From the NCBI GenBank assembly GCA_048213135.1, contig PS015020.1, positions 80,173 through 142,326 on the forward strand: a stretch of DNA of 62,154 nucleotides, in the 5' to 3' direction. Every line of letters starts with the position of its first letter. The stretch's first letter is position 1. Positions 22,497-49,456 of this stretch are shown here, piece by piece. The notes under the pieces were generated by a model. It was not told the DNA's origin. It ran no database searches and saw only the letters and a list, made by a program, of their open reading frames with translations. This DNA comes from Reclinomonas americana ATCC 50394 (lineage: Eukaryota > Jakobida > Jakobea > Jakobida). A program made the position numbers and the translations under genes.

Positions 22497-25400
22497 TTAC
22501 CTGCCCACTGTGCTGGCCTTGACACGCTCCTCCAACGCCGCCAGCTTCTGCAGCTGTTGCGCATTGCCAATGTCAGTCGCCCCGCAGACACACAAAGTAC
22601 GAGAGCTGGCACACACATACCAGCACTTCGGAGTCGTCGTGAAAGTAAACAAACAGGTTGCGCAGGTCGACCTCGTACGCTGGCATGCGCTCCAACATCT
22701 GCGGGACCACGATTGAGCCACGGTGAGCGAGGCATGTCAGAACATGGGTCGCACAAACCTCGCCCTTTTGCTGCCTCTCCGCCAGCAACGTCTCCAGCTC
22801 CTCGGCCAACTGCATGGTCACTCGCTCGAGTCGTTCCCTCGCGTCCACCAGTCGCTTCGGGGTGAGCACAATCTGCCCGCCACCGGCACTGTCCGACAGC
22901 ACACGCATGATGGACTCAAAGTCGTTTCGTCTGCATCACCCCTCGCGTATCAGTAAACGTGCCGATTCTGCACACGAAAAAAACGGCACGCAACAGCTGC
23001 TGGACTGAGAGCCGAATGTTGGCACCGGCGGCCTCCAGGCTCTTGGCCAGCGTGGCCACGTTCTGCACCAACGATTCGGCGGCCTTGACCACACCCTTGT
23101 AGCTCACAAAGATGCCCGACTGCGCCGTCGAGTCCACACAACCATGAGTTGATTCAAACGCGAAGGCATCAAAAAACCACCACACGCAACATCCTGCTGC
23201 TGCTGCAGTGGGGAGGCTTGATCACCGCTGCCGCCACTGGCTGCACCCACTTGCAGGAAGCGATGCACGCGTGTCCACAGTACATCGCGCGAGTCCACCG
23301 TGGCGCGCTTTGGAGTGGCCGCCATTTCCTCCACCGCTTCGTACACGTTCTGTGCACAAGCACACGAGCGCGGAGAGAGTCAGGAATCTCACAGTCGCGC
23401 TGAATGTAAACGATGCCCACCATTCGCAGTTTCCAGCCAGCCGCCGCCTGCGACAGCGTTTGTTGGCAGCTGCCGAGAAGCACCACCGTGTCGCGATGTG
23501 CCTGCATTTCGGCGACAAGTGCGTGCTGCAAGAACAAGTGACGTCCCGACTGTGCCACCAGCTCGTCAATGACCTGCGACCCATGGGTGAGAAGACATCG
23601 ACAACCAGCCCCGCCTCCTAGTCACACACACGCAACTCGCTGCTGCTTGCGCAGCTGGTACTGTTGGCGTGCAATCTTGTATCGATAGTCACCCTATGCA
23701 GCCAGTCGTGAGTGCACTCTGCTGCTGCATTCTCTTTCTCATCACTCTTCCACGCACCTCCAACACATCACACCACACGAGCTGTGCCAGCTCCTTGTAC
23801 AGCGCCGGCAGCTCCTTTTGCTGCAAACGCTCGCACATGGTGACGTACTCACGCGTGTGCATGCGTGCCTCCTCCGCCTGCGTCCGCCACGCCACCACAT
23901 CACTCTTGGCGATCGGGCCGGAATGCAATCCAGTCACACGCAGAGCGTCCATCGACTGTCGCAACCATCGTTCCTGTGCCTGCAGTCCGGCCAGTTCCGC
24001 AGCCGCCACAATGCGCTGCTGCTGCGTCAGTGGATAACTGCACGAGCCAACGCACAAGTCAATGGCAATGAAGGAAGGTGACATGCGCGACGCGTCTGCG
24101 CAACATGCTCTGCAAGCGCGTCATTTCTCGAGTGTACTCCTTGTGGCGGGCCGCCGACTCGCCCTTGACGAGAAGCAGAGTGCGCGGATTCTCGAGAGCC
24201 GAGCGCACACTGGCTTTGGAGCCGTCATCGGCACGAGGCTGCACCAACCAGATGTGGTCAGCAAGGAGAAGCTCTTTGCTCCGCCGCAAAGCAAAGACGC
24301 AAACCTGTGCGTTCAGTTTGTGTGCGTAGTGGCTGAGGGCACGCATCAGATCGTCGTCGGCCGCCGTGTAGGCCAGCAACGGTGTGCGTGACAGCAACGC
24401 TGCGGGTTCACCAGGCTGCAGCACGCCAGTCAGCTCGTTCACACTGTTGTCGAGGTCGGAGAGCACGGCGTCTGTCTCGCGATCCAGCTGCTGCAGCTTC
24501 ATCTGCAGCTCGCGAATGTACACATCAGAGCCGAAGGGCGCCACTGCCGACGACGTGGGCGATCCAGACGAGCTTCCTCCGCCGCCGCCACCACCACTGC
24601 CAGCAGTGGTGGCCTTGCGCGAGTGCGTTGCCGTAATGGCCGCCTGCAGCCGATTGCGCTGATGCGTGCTCTTGCGCAGCTTGCCCTGCAATCGCTCCAG
24701 CTCACTCGTCAACTCCTCCACCTCGGCCCTGCGGCGACAAAGGCCGGTGTGAGCACCACACTTGAAGAGAATAGACGACGATGATATGGTCGCGACAAAA
24801 CTGCAGCGCCGGCATGCTGTCCATGGTCAGCACTTCTCCGCCACCACCCGCTCGAATCGCCGACATGGCCTCGTCCAGAGCGTGACCCTGTGCTCACAGT
24901 GAGACAACAGATCTCAGCAGAAACAAGAGAGAGAGGCTTGCCTCCAGTGCAAGGCCCGCTGCCGTCAGTTCCTCATACCTGTGCACAGACAGACACCAGC
25001 AAACTCAGGGAGTGCGAGAGAGAGAGAGAGAGNNNNNNNNNNNNNNNNNNNNNNNNNNNNNNNNNNNNNNNNNNNNNNNNNNNNNNNNNNNNNNNNNNNN
25101 NNNNNNNNNNNNNNNNNNNNNNNNNNNNNNNNNNNNNNNNNNNNNNNNNNNNNNNNNNNNNNNNNNNNNNNNNNNNNNNNNNNNNNNNNNNNNNNNNNNN
25201 NNNNNNNNNNNNNNNNNNNNNNNNNNNNNNNNNNNNNNNNNNNNNNNNNNNNNNNNNNNNNNNNNNNNNNNNNNNNNNNNNNNNNNNNNNNNNNNNNNNN
25301 NNNNNNNNNNNNNNNNNNNNNNNNNNNNNNNNNNNNNNNNNNNNNNNNNNNNNNNNNNNNNNNNNNNNNNNNNNNNNNNNNNNNNNNNNNNNNNNNNNNN

Positions 25401-25746
25401 NNNNNNNNNNNNNNNNNNNNNNNNNNNNNNNNNNNNNNNNNNNNNNNNNNNNNNNCGAGGGTCACACTGACCGCGCCAACTCGTCGTCGCCGAGAGTGTT
25501 GCGACCGGAACGCACACCGCCTTTGGCCAGCCATCGCGCCAAGTCCTGCATCACAGGCGCCTCCAGTGCCCACTCCAGTGCCTCGGCTTCTGCACGGATC
25601 GCCGCAGCATTCGTCTCACCACTGGCCGGCCGGTAACCGAGACGGCACAGGGCCTCGACCTGTGTGGGAGTGAGATGAAGAAAGGGGCGAGTGGGAAAGA
25701 GAGAGAGAGGAGGAAGCGCAACAAAGTCGACTGCGCTCTGTGACAT
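22497..25746 (-). CDS. HAUS3: HAUS augmin-like complex subunit 3 (HAUS3/Dgt3)
   Basis: Augmin subunit, which recruits gamma-tubulin to spindle microtubules for branching nucleation. Exon 1 (25723-25746) encodes MSQSAVDF and is joined across a 63-nt intron with a GTTGCG donor to VEALCRLGYRPASGE. This matches the human start MSCGNEFVETLKKIGYP. The middle is coiled coil (ERLQGKLRKSTHQRNRLQAA, LQMKLQQLDRETDAVLSDLD, HALVAEMQAHRDTVVLLGSC). The C-terminus NLFVYFHDDSEVLQQLQKLA to KASTVGR aligns with the HAUS3 ending REFYVYFLKDEDYLKDIVEN. One 423-N gap (25033-25455) hides part of the N-terminal half. The stop converges with USP39 (145 bp). Identification rests on both termini and the coiled-coil layout. 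Confidence 0.88.
25033..25455. other. Assembly gap (423 N) in HAUS3
   Basis: Run of N next to a GA dinucleotide tract inside a HAUS3 intron or exon. Confidence 0.99.
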
Positions 25747-26289
25747 GCGCAAANNNNNNNNNNNNNNNNNNNNNNNNNNNNNNNNNNNNNNNNNNNNNNN
25801 NNNNNNNNNNNNNNNNNNNNNNNNNNNNNNNNNNNNNNNNNNNNNNNNNNNNNNNNNNNNNNNNNNNNNNNNNNNNNNNNNNNNNNNNNNNNNNNNNNNN
25901 NNNNNNNNNNCAAAGAAGAATGGCGATTTCGCGCCAAATTTTGTGGATCGCAAGCGACGTTCGATGTGAAGTGCCTTCACTTTCATTGTCTCCGGCCTTC
26001 CCATAGTAAGCAGCGCACTCTTCGGTGACGAGTATCGTGCCTGCGGCAATGGACGCAGAGAGGAAGGGGGGTTTCGAGACAGCTTCGAAGTCCATCGCAG
26101 GACAAGTCGTCAACTCCCTCAACAACCGGGCAAGCATTTTGCACGCGCATTGTGCCACCATCCCTACCGCATTCCCTCCACACCCCCGCCGGCAAACAGG
26201 CAACCTGCAACACACAGGACAAAGGGCTAAATTTGGCATTCCCTACTTTTCTCCGTCGTGTTGTGCTCTTCGCTGTTGTCCGCGTGACG
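25747..26289. promoter_or_regulatory. Divergent promoter HAUS3/USP40 with E2F-type site
   Basis: 543 bp between divergent starts, 157 of them N (25754-25910). TTTCGCGCCAAA at 25927-25938 is a perfect match to the E2F consensus TTTSSCGCS on both strands. GATCGC lies 8 bp further on. E2F sites are typical of S/M-phase genes, which fits HAUS3. The factor itself is not in the window. Short reading frames here look non-coding. Confidence 0.5.
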
Positions 26290-34834
<8,545 letters not shown>

Positions 34835-34985
34835 GTCCTGTGCACAATGTGTGTGTGCGTGCGTGTCTCTCGATCTCTCTCTCTTTCTCTCTCATACCGT
34901 CGTCACTCGTAAACATGAACAACAACAACAACAACAACATCGATGAGGGAGCCAGAGTGATATGAAATCATTTACACAGCGAGGT

Positions 34986-37900
34986 TTATTTTCTTGCGGC
35001 GACGCGCGCCGTGTGTCGCTCAGACGCACGGTGCAGTGCAGTCGGCAGGTCGCGCACCAGGTCGCCGCGGGGTGGATTACCCACCGTCACGCGCAGTTGC
35101 AGCCGGGTGGGTGGGTCGTCGGTGGAAATCAGTCGGACACGCTCGTCGCCAAGCAGCGACGCAAATGCCTCGGTGCACAACTTGGCGCTGAGCATCCAGT
35201 TGGCCGCGTTCGACGCACTGGCGCCCACGTCATTGTGATCGTCGCCGTCGTCGTCGGGCGTCACCTCAAAATCAATGTCGAGTGTGCCACTCTGCAACAC
35301 GTAGCGCACTCCGCTGGGCGGAAAGTCGCCGAGTGCAGCGTCGAGAACACGATCCACTTGTCGCGCGACCTCCTTGCCACACGCACGAGGTGTGCGTGGC
35401 GGCGGACTGGCGGCATCAGTGGCACTAACGACGGCGACAGCAACAGGTGTGGCGCGCACAGGCACGGGAACCGGAGGCAGCAGAGTGAGTTGAGGCATTG
35501 GCGGGCGTGCCATCGACACGCCCACTTCGTCGCCACCCATTGTGCTCCCGACATCGTCATAGTCGTCGTCGCCGTCGTCGGTGAACGACAGAGAATGCTG
35601 CCGACCACCGAAGCGCTGCGACGACAGCGGTGTGGTTGCAGCGGAGGCTGGTCTCTCCAGTTGTGCAGCCGACATGCGGCCGTGCACGTCGGCCTCCGCA
35701 TTGTCGCACAACTCGGCAATCTCACCCTCGCTCTTGCCAAGTTGCTTGCCGACCTCGACCAACTTGGCGCGCATGCGCTGCCGATCGGCGCCGAATTTCT
35801 CCACCAGCGCAGCAGCATCCCGGGCACGCACCAGTCGCTCCTCCACCTTGTCGAATAGTTGTGCGTGGCGGAGCGCGGCCACCTTTTCGGAATGGCGCTC
35901 AAACTCCTGCTGCAGCAGAATCTGTCGTTCCACCGCCAACTGCAACTCCACCGTCAAGCGGTTCCAGTACGCCTCGAGGAGAGCCGGCAGCACAATGGTG
36001 CGTTCGTCGGTGACCCACGTCTCAAAATCGGTCAGGTTGAGGGCGGCCAGTTCGCGACTCGATTGCACAAACCACGTCGGCAATGCCGTGGTGTGATCCA
36101 CCGCATCCGCAAACGCCTCCAGTCGCGTCGAGAGTGACGCAGCGCGCGTCTGCAACGAGGGCATCATGCGCGCAACGCCGGCGATAATCTGCACGTCCAG
36201 AATGCATTTTAGTTTGCAGGCCTGCAAACCAGACAGACACGTAGGCCGCACACACCTGCGATTCGGTCTTGTTGTCGGCAATCCGTCGCTGCAGCTCCTG
36301 CAGCTGCGCAGCCAGCACGGCTCGTTCCTCTTCCACGCGCTGCTGGCACGAACGCACAGTGCGCTCGGCGTGCTCTGTCAGTCCTCGTAGACGAGTGGCG
36401 TGCTCGCGAGTGCCGCTCTGCCCACTGACACAGGCGGCCAGCATCTGTTCCCATTGCTGGGCGTGCACACCGCCGCTGGCACTCGCTTGCAGCCAGTCGC
36501 CCCACACAGACACGTCGGTGTCGTGAGCCGCACGCGACGAAGCCACGCGGGCGTCGGTGCACGAGTGCTGCAGTAGTTGGGATCAGCAACGGAGAAACGA
36601 AAAAGAAAAGGGCGGACAAGTGAAAGTGCGCACCGTGGACGCTTGCAGTGCGTCGCGCGTGGCCAGCTGTTGTTCGTGAGCTTGCTCGACCAGCGAGAGG
36701 GAACGACTGAGTTCGTGCTCATCGCCGGCGACTCGCCGCAGTGCGTCGCCGACAGCCACGGCCTGCGCACACAGCTCCTGCACGTGCTCGGTGAGCAGCG
36801 CCACGGCTGCGGTCGCTGGCGGAAACGCCGTGATACAAGACGGTGGTATGTCGGCAAGACGGCGCTGGCAGTCGGCCAGAAAGTCGCGGGTGCGAGTGCA
36901 CACGTGCGCCGCACATTTCTCCGTCACTGCGGCCGGCGTGTTCATGCTGCCGGTGGGCGACGACGCGAAGGATGCCAACGACTGTGACAACGTCGGCAGT
37001 GACAGCGGATCGTGCGACGACAGCTGAGGTTGCTTCCCGCCCGCAGGCGGCAGTGCGCTGGCGTGCCGCTCGCCGTCGACCACCAAACGGGCCAGTTCAC
37101 GAAAGATTTCACGTTCCAGCTCCCACACTCGCTGCTGGAGTCCCTTGTCGGCTGAACGAGGGAAGAAGAACAATTGCACGTCATTGTGACCACATGCTCT
37201 TCATCACTACACACACTTACCAGCCTCGGGCAACACCAGCTTGTCGGCAGCAACGAGATCGTGTGGCGCCAGACTGTGTCTCATCTCGAACGAGTAGTGC
37301 ATGCCGGGTAGCAGATCGGTAATGTCGCACTTGCCAGAGCGGCCCTTGATCAATCGCAATCGCACCACCTCCACCCCAAACGACTCGGTGACGACGGTGA
37401 CATCGAAGCGGGAGTCGGGCAGCGGCAACGACTGCGGAATCGGGCAATCGTGGCCGAGCGCCTCGACAATCCACGGTGCATACTCGTCGGCATCGAAAAA
37501 TGGCCGCGGATCCCAAGACAACTCGACACCAAACGACAGCGCCTTCCAGCGCACTTCTAGCATGGCTGCGCAAACATATCCACGCAGTCAGCCACCGTTG
37601 CGTCACGCAAGGCCGACAACTGTGCGTACGCACGATCATCCGGGCACTCGACATCCAGCCACGCTCCGCGCACCCACTCGGTGTCGACACGGGATTTCGT
37701 CGGCGACGCCGGTGTGGTGGCATTGACAGACGACGACCACTCCACAGGCACAACGCGCGCTTCGAGTCGAAAGCGATGCACGACGCCCGGCTCGAGTTCT
37801 GACACCACCACTCCCCACACTCCCGGATGCTGGGTCTGCACGATGCGCACGTCATGGACCACTGCCACTCAGAAGAACATCGCCAGTCAGTGAGTAGGTG

Positions 37901-39862
37901 AATAAATGAATGAGAAGGAAAACTCTGCATCAGGAGCTGACCTTGTGTGCGTTCGTTGTCGTCGGCTCGCTGGTGCACCAGTCGCACGTCCGCTCGGGGA
38001 GGCAGACGGAACGCGTCAAACTTGAACATGGCCACTCGGCCACCACATCCAATCAACGGAATGCGCTGCAGTGGCGGAACATGCTCCGGTAGTACTGCGA
38101 GGTGATGGAGGCACGATTATTTGAAGAAAGTGTGGGAATCACGCAGTCGCAGTGCGACCGAACCAACCTTGCAGCGCATACACCTTGATGGTCTTGTCGC
38201 GCGATCCCGACGCCACGTGCACCAAATTTGCACTCCACGACACCGAAACGACGCTGGCGCTGTGGTCGGCTTGTGTGTGCAAGCACTCGCCAGTTTCGGC
38301 GCTCCACACGCGCACCGTCTCGTCCCACGAACTGGAGACCAAGTGCATTCCACTCGGATGCCACGCAAGATCGCGGCACTCGTCCGTGTGACCGACGAGT
38401 GTCATGAGTGACTCGGCACGTTCACACACACCACCGGCGTCGACAGGCACCGTCGCATCCCATATCCGGATGGTGCGGTCGAACGAGGATGTCGCCACAC
38501 GATCGCCTCGTGGAGACCACGCCACTCCAAACACCTGCATGTGCACGCCGGTCAGCTCCACAGCAGAGCGATATCGAGGGGGGGAAAAGATCAAGCTAGC
38601 GGAAACGAGACCTGATCCTTGTGGCCCATTAATACGAGCACACACTGAAACGATTGCATGTCCCACACGCGGGCAGTGAGGTCGGCCGACGATGAAATGA
38701 GGTATCTTCCGTCGGGGCTAAAGCTGACGAGGAAGGTCGGTGCTGGTGGGGGGGAAAGTGGTTGTGAGGGGCAGAGAAGAGAGGAAAGAGGGAAGACAAA
38801 TGGAATGAAACGACGCGAGGAATGTAAAGACAGGCCCGTCTGATCTCGAACAAACCTGCATGACCGGTGAGTGTGGCGAGGTGGCGTCCGCGCATGGACC
38901 ACACACGGACAGTGCGGTCGTGACTCGCCGAGGCCACCATGTCCCCAGTCGGTGACACGGCGACGCCGACCACCATTTTCTCGTGGCCTTCCCATGTGGC
39001 CACACACGGCACCTCAATCGCCCCACCAGAGACCACAGTCGACGTGTCCCACACCTTCACCGTCATGTCGTTGCTGCCGGAGACCAGATGCCGACCGTCG
39101 GGAGTCCATGCAACCTGCCGAGCGTGCAATCGGTCACGAGAAACAAATTCAAGATTGAATGTGCTTGCAAGATGCGTACCGATCGAACGTGCGCCGAGTG
39201 TCCTTCGAGGATAGCCAGTGATCGGCCCATGCCAGTGTCCCACAGTCGGACTGAGGAGCACAGAGTGAGCGACGCAGGCAAATTTGATGTTCAAAATCGG
39301 CAACCGGCGCTGTGTGCATCTGTCTGAGTGTGGCAGCAACCGCCTCGAATCCCACAAATGTGCACGCAGAGTGACTTGTGAGATCGTGCACAAAGGAAGA
39401 GAACGACAAGCCATGTGTGATTCACTCCGCGCACATATGAGAGCATTTTGAGACATGATGATGGGAAGACGATCATGCCCAAGACTCTCGTTCCTTCCCT
39501 ACGCGTCCCTCTCAGCTATCTAACAAACGCAACACATACACTCTCCGGCTTGTCACAACACACACAGACGCAGATATTCGAACACGGACCACGCACGTGC
39601 CTGCACTCGCTCATGTGCCTCACACACTCTCTCACACAGTCACACACACACACACAGAGACACACACATGACAACGCAACTTGTTCCATCAACAGAGCAC
39701 GAGGCAAGCAACGTCGGCACAGTCGGACAAAATGCGACCGACTGTCACACACACACACTCTTCAGTCACACGCAACACACACTCTCTCATATACGCACAT
39801 AGAGGCGAGCGCACCTGAATCCACTTGGTGTGGCCCGTCAGCTCACACACCTCCCGCAACAT
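34986..39862 (-). CDS. WD40 / coiled-coil protein, unrecognised architecture
   Basis: Exon 1 (39815-39862) encodes MLREVCELTGHTKWIQ. Further WD units follow: VRLWDTGMGRSLAILEGHSA; VAWTPDGRHLVSGSNDMTVK; VAVSPTGDMVASASHDRTVR; VSFSPDGRYLISSSADLTAR; VAWSPRGDRVATSSFDRTIR; LAWHPSGMHLVSSSWDETVR; and VSWSANLVHVASGSRDKTIK. Together they make a seven-blade propeller. A beta-rich region (LEVRWKALSFGVELSWDP, DLLPGMHYSFEMR) follows, then long coiled coils (QQRVWELEREIFRELARLV, QQRVEEERAVLAAQLQELQ). A further helical and disordered tail ends at 34986. Exon 1 ends in phase 0 but the next recognised exon needs one carried base, so a half-blade exon is missing from the model in 39252-39814. No named orthologue; a scaffold role is inference. 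Confidence 0.8.
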
Positions 39863-40024
39863 GCCTTCTCTCGTCCAATGCCACAAACCGAAACGGTTGG
39901 ACAAACATCCGCGTGACTCATGGTGTATTTCGCGCACTTTGTAGGAAACCCACCAACTTGAACTTTGTGTGCGAGAGAGAAAGTGTGTGTGCGTGCACGT
40001 GTGTTGTGTGTGTGTGTTTGTGTC
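39863..40024. promoter_or_regulatory. 162-bp divergent promoter, WD40-coiled-coil gene / SMC5
   Basis: Interval between the ATGs at 39862 (minus) and 40025 (plus). It contains a TG-rich stretch with GTGCACGTGTG next to the SMC5 start. No coding signal. Confidence 0.45.
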
Positions 40025-45524
<5,500 letters not shown>

Positions 45525-45767
45525 GATGTGTGTGCGACGAGAGAGGAAGACAAGTCGATGAAAAGTGAAGCGTTTTGACAAGAGACTACGAGAAATGCAC
45601 TCGAGAGAGTTTACACACACACACACAACTAGAACAAGGCAGACACAAACAAACAACGAAACAATCAAGCTGACAGACAGACAGACAGATAATAGCATTA
45701 CTTTTGAGCAAAACCCTGCACCACAGCAAGCACCCAGTCAGTGAAATGTGCGCGCGTGCTGGGTGAA

Positions 45768-47276
45768 TCAAGAAAGAGAGGACGCAACAAAGCCACCAAT
45801 GGACGGCGACGAGAACGGATTGTAGTACGAGCCACCAAACGGCGGCGCCACCTGCGACGGCTCCATCATGCTCGCACCGCTGCGCTGCCTTGTGAGTACG
45901 AGGAAAACAAAATCTGCACAGCACCGCCGACATGGACAGCTATACCTTGGCGCAATCAATGAGGACGGCATGTAGGCCGGCGAGTGCTGCTGCATATGTG
46001 GGGCACGCGCAGGAAGCATTGGCTGCGGCGACAGACCGGACATCATGAAAGACCCGAGGAACGATGATGATGGGTCACTGCCGCCACCGCCGCCGCCGCC
46101 GCCGTAGGCAGACGACGGAGCACCGCCACCCATGAACGGCGGCATATGGAAGCCCGTCGAAAACGGGCCACCGAACGACGAGTATTCGCCACCACCGCCC
46201 GCAGCCGCCGCCGCCACCGACGACGACGAAGACATTTGATGCGAGGGTGCAAACGGCGGCGAAATCACGGGCGAGCCCACCGCCTCACGCACAAAGCCCA
46301 TGCCGCCAAGAGGGCCAGCGCCCACCGGCGACACTACGACCTTGGAAACGGGATCCGACATTGGTCCTTGTCCAAACAGCTGGTGCGAAGGAGCCGGTGC
46401 GTGCAGGCGCGACACCCCGTGTGAGTTCCCAGATCCCAGCAAGCCGCCCGAGCTGGACACAAACGCGTTGGTGGTAGTGGCGGTGGTAGCGGCCGACGCT
46501 GGCACTGGCATTGGCGGCGTCATCGACTGTGGCGGCGGCGGAACCGACGGCGACAGCACGCTCGACACGGGAGGGGCGAACAAAGGCTGCGCACCAAAGA
46601 CATCAAACGAGCGCGACACACCACCGACCATGGTGTGCGGTGACGTCGTGGTGGTGGTGGTGGTGGTGGTGAACGATGTCGGCGGGCCCGAAAGCGGAAG
46701 CATCGGTGGCGCCACGGCATTCACAGGCACCGAGGGCGCAGCCACAGCAGGCGAGGGGGCCACGGTCGCAAAGTCGAATTTGCTGCAGAAACAAAGAGGA
46801 GTCAGCGCGCGGAGTGGGTGGCGAGATGAGGAATCACGGAATCACCGTTCAACTCGCGGCTGCGGTGGCGCAACGGCAGACGGCACAGGCTCGACGGGTG
46901 CTTGCGGCACCAGCATCGAAGGTGCGGTCTTGGAGGCTGAGAGAGAAAGAGAGCAACAAAGTGAGTCAACTTCCACAACCCAAAAAGATGATGACTTGGA
47001 AACAAAGTGTCGACGCAACCCCACGTGGTGACGGTACGCTCGGGGCTTCTGTCTGCCGCGTTCTTCTTCTTGCGCTGTGGCCCATTGACGGTAGCTCCCG
47101 TGGCCTCCGGTGCCGTCGCCGACAAAGACGAGGGCGATGTGGCGGTTGAGCCCTTGCCACCCTCCGCAACAACCGGTGATGCCACAGAAGCAGCAGCGGC
47201 AGCGGCCGCTTGCTTGTTCTGCTTTCGCCGAGCGCTCTTGCTCTCTGCCACCACGGGTGCGGCAGGTGGCGGCGTC

Positions 47277-47307
<31 letters not shown>

Positions 47308-49456
47308 CCTGCTGCCGTCGTTGTTCGGCTTCGCGACGCTTCCTCTCCTCCAACGCCGCCTGCTCCTCCTGCTGGCGCCGTCGACGCAGAGCCTCCTCTT
47401 CTGCGCGACGCTGGCGCTCGGCCTCCTGTCGTTTCGCCTCCTCCGCCTTGCGTCGCTGGCGTTCAGCTTCCTCACGTTTTCGCTGCTGCTCCAGCTGCAA
47501 CTTGCGCTCGGCCTCCAGAGTCTTCTGCTGCTGCTCCTCGCGCTTCTTTTGTCGCTTCTCCTTCTCCTTCTGGCTCTTCTGCTCCTTGCGCTGGCGCTTC
47601 TCCTCCTCGCGCTTCTCCTCCAACTCCATCTCGCGCAGCAGACGATGTTGATTGGCCAGCGCCACCAGATCCTTGTATGCCATGAGCACTTTCTGCAAGA
47701 GGGGTGGACGAATGTTCAGGCATACACAAAAGGGAAAAATGGGAGTTGAAGGGGAACAAACCTGGATAAAGAGACGGGCCACAAAGATCTGGAAGAAGAA
47801 CCTGGCCTCCTGTCGACGACACTGCGGTTTCTGGCACGGATCCTCCTCTCCCGCAGCAGCCGCACCTGCACTGACAGCCTCCATCACGGCCGATGTGACT
47901 GCAGGGTCGGCGTCGTGTGCCATGTCGGCCGGAACAATGACGACGTCGTCATCGTTTTCGCTGTCGTCGTCATCGTCGTCGTCCTCGTCGGACTGCGTGA
48001 ATGCATTCATCCGGGTGAGCCAGCAGCAGCAACAATACACAGATAAAGCAGTGCCGGTACGAAACGTAGTCGTCGTCCTCATCATCCTCCTCGTCATCTT
48101 CATCATCGTCCATGTCTTCGTCATCGTCGTCCTCGTCGTCGTCTTCGTCGTCCATGTACGCCGCTGTAGCACCACCCATCACATAAGTTCCTTGCCGGCC
48201 GCCGCCACACACATCCCCACTCTCTCTCTCAATTCAAGTCAAACACCCACCATCACCACGACTCAAGCCACCCTCGTGGTCGTCATCGTCAATGTCGCTG
48301 CCGTCGTACGAAGATCCGCCGTCGTCATCGTCATCCATGTGGCCGGCGTGCCCGGCAGCCGCGGAGCCGCCATAAACATCCGCAGAACAATGCGATGCGG
48401 GTGCAAATGTCGCCGGAGTGACAAAACATCCCGTCTCCAACCACTTCTGGTAGTAGTGTTGGAAGGCGTGCGAGCGAAAGGAGAGTGTGTCCTTCTCGTC
48501 AAACAAGTCCATGACGCGATCCATAATGTCCGCAAAGTGACAGCCGCCGTCGCTGGTGGGTGGTGCGCGGTGAGGGGCAAAAAAAGGAAGAACGGGAAAA
48601 GGGGAGAACAAGGGGAAGAAGAGACAGCAAGTGGAGCAAGAGAAGCAGAAATTGTGACGGGCTCTTCTATGTGCACGTCTTTCCACGCAACGAAAAGAAT
48701 TCCTCCAGCAGCGTGACATGCGCATTCTCCGTCATGAGACATTCTCCAAACGGTAACTCCGTCCGCCCCGCGGTTGCAAAGGCCGACGACTGCGATGCTG
48801 GAGGCGGCGGTGGTGGTGGTGGCGGGGGTGGAAGTTGAAGCTGCTGCTGTTGCTGCGGGTGCGGAGGTGGCCCGCTCTCCACTGCCCGTGGAGATGAACC
48901 CGCCTGCAACTGCAATCTCTGCAGCTGCTCCTCCCCCTTTTCTTGTTGCTCCGCCTGCAGCTGCTGCTGCTGCTGCTGCTTCGCCTGCTGCAGTTGGTAA
49001 TGGTAGTGGTGATGGTGGTGATGATGGTGGAGAAGATGATGATGGTGGTAATGGTGATGCATGTTCCCATACGTGGCCCGACGTGCTCTCGCCGCATACG
49101 ACTGCGCCAACGACGACGCTGCCGCCGGGTCGCTCTCCAGCGCCCGCAAGTGATCCGTACCACGATCTCTCAACTCCTTGCAGTACTCTACACACATGAG
49201 CGAGTCAGCACGCGAGACGCAATGCGCAAGGGGGGGGGGGGGGGGAGGGGAGGGGAGGGACGACGACGACGACACACTACGTACGTACGNNNNNNNNNNN
49301 NNNNNNNNNAGCCGCGGCTGCGCGCGCGGCGGCGGCGGCATCGGCGGCCGCAGCTGCTGCCGCGGAGGGGTTCATTGTGTGCGGCGCCTGCTGTTGCTGC
49401 TGCTGCTGTTGCTTGCTGCCACCACCGCGGTGGTGCTTCTTCTTGCTCTTGCCCAT
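45768..49456 (-). CDS. NST1: NST1-like (salt tolerance down-regulator) protein
   Basis: Start ATG 49456 (MGKSKKKHHRGGGSKQQQ). Poly-Ala, a His-rich stretch (about 49030-49075) and poly-Gln follow. Then come LLEEFFSDGGCHFADIMDRV and long acidic runs (48060-48150, 47940-48000). The NST1 signature core is ARFFFQIFVARLFIQ joined to KVLMAYKDLVALANQHRLL, as in fungal NST1 ([20 protein letters not shown]). A roughly 120-residue single alpha-helix rich in Glu/Arg/Lys/Gln follows (47300-47640). The C-terminus is Pro/Ser/Gly-rich, ending SIGGFVASSLS. Introns with GTTGCG donors are at 48691 and 47018. In yeast NST1 affects salt tolerance and interacts with the splicing factor Msl1; the function here is unknown. 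A 20-N gap lies near the start. Confidence 0.78.
49231..49289 (+). other. Poly-G tract and TACG-type noise before gap
   Basis: A run of 16 G is followed by cgacgacgac and actacgtacgtacg directly against the 20-N gap 49290-49309. This is the same flow-order pattern as at 30834-30973, so probably not real sequence from about 49262. Confidence 0.6.
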
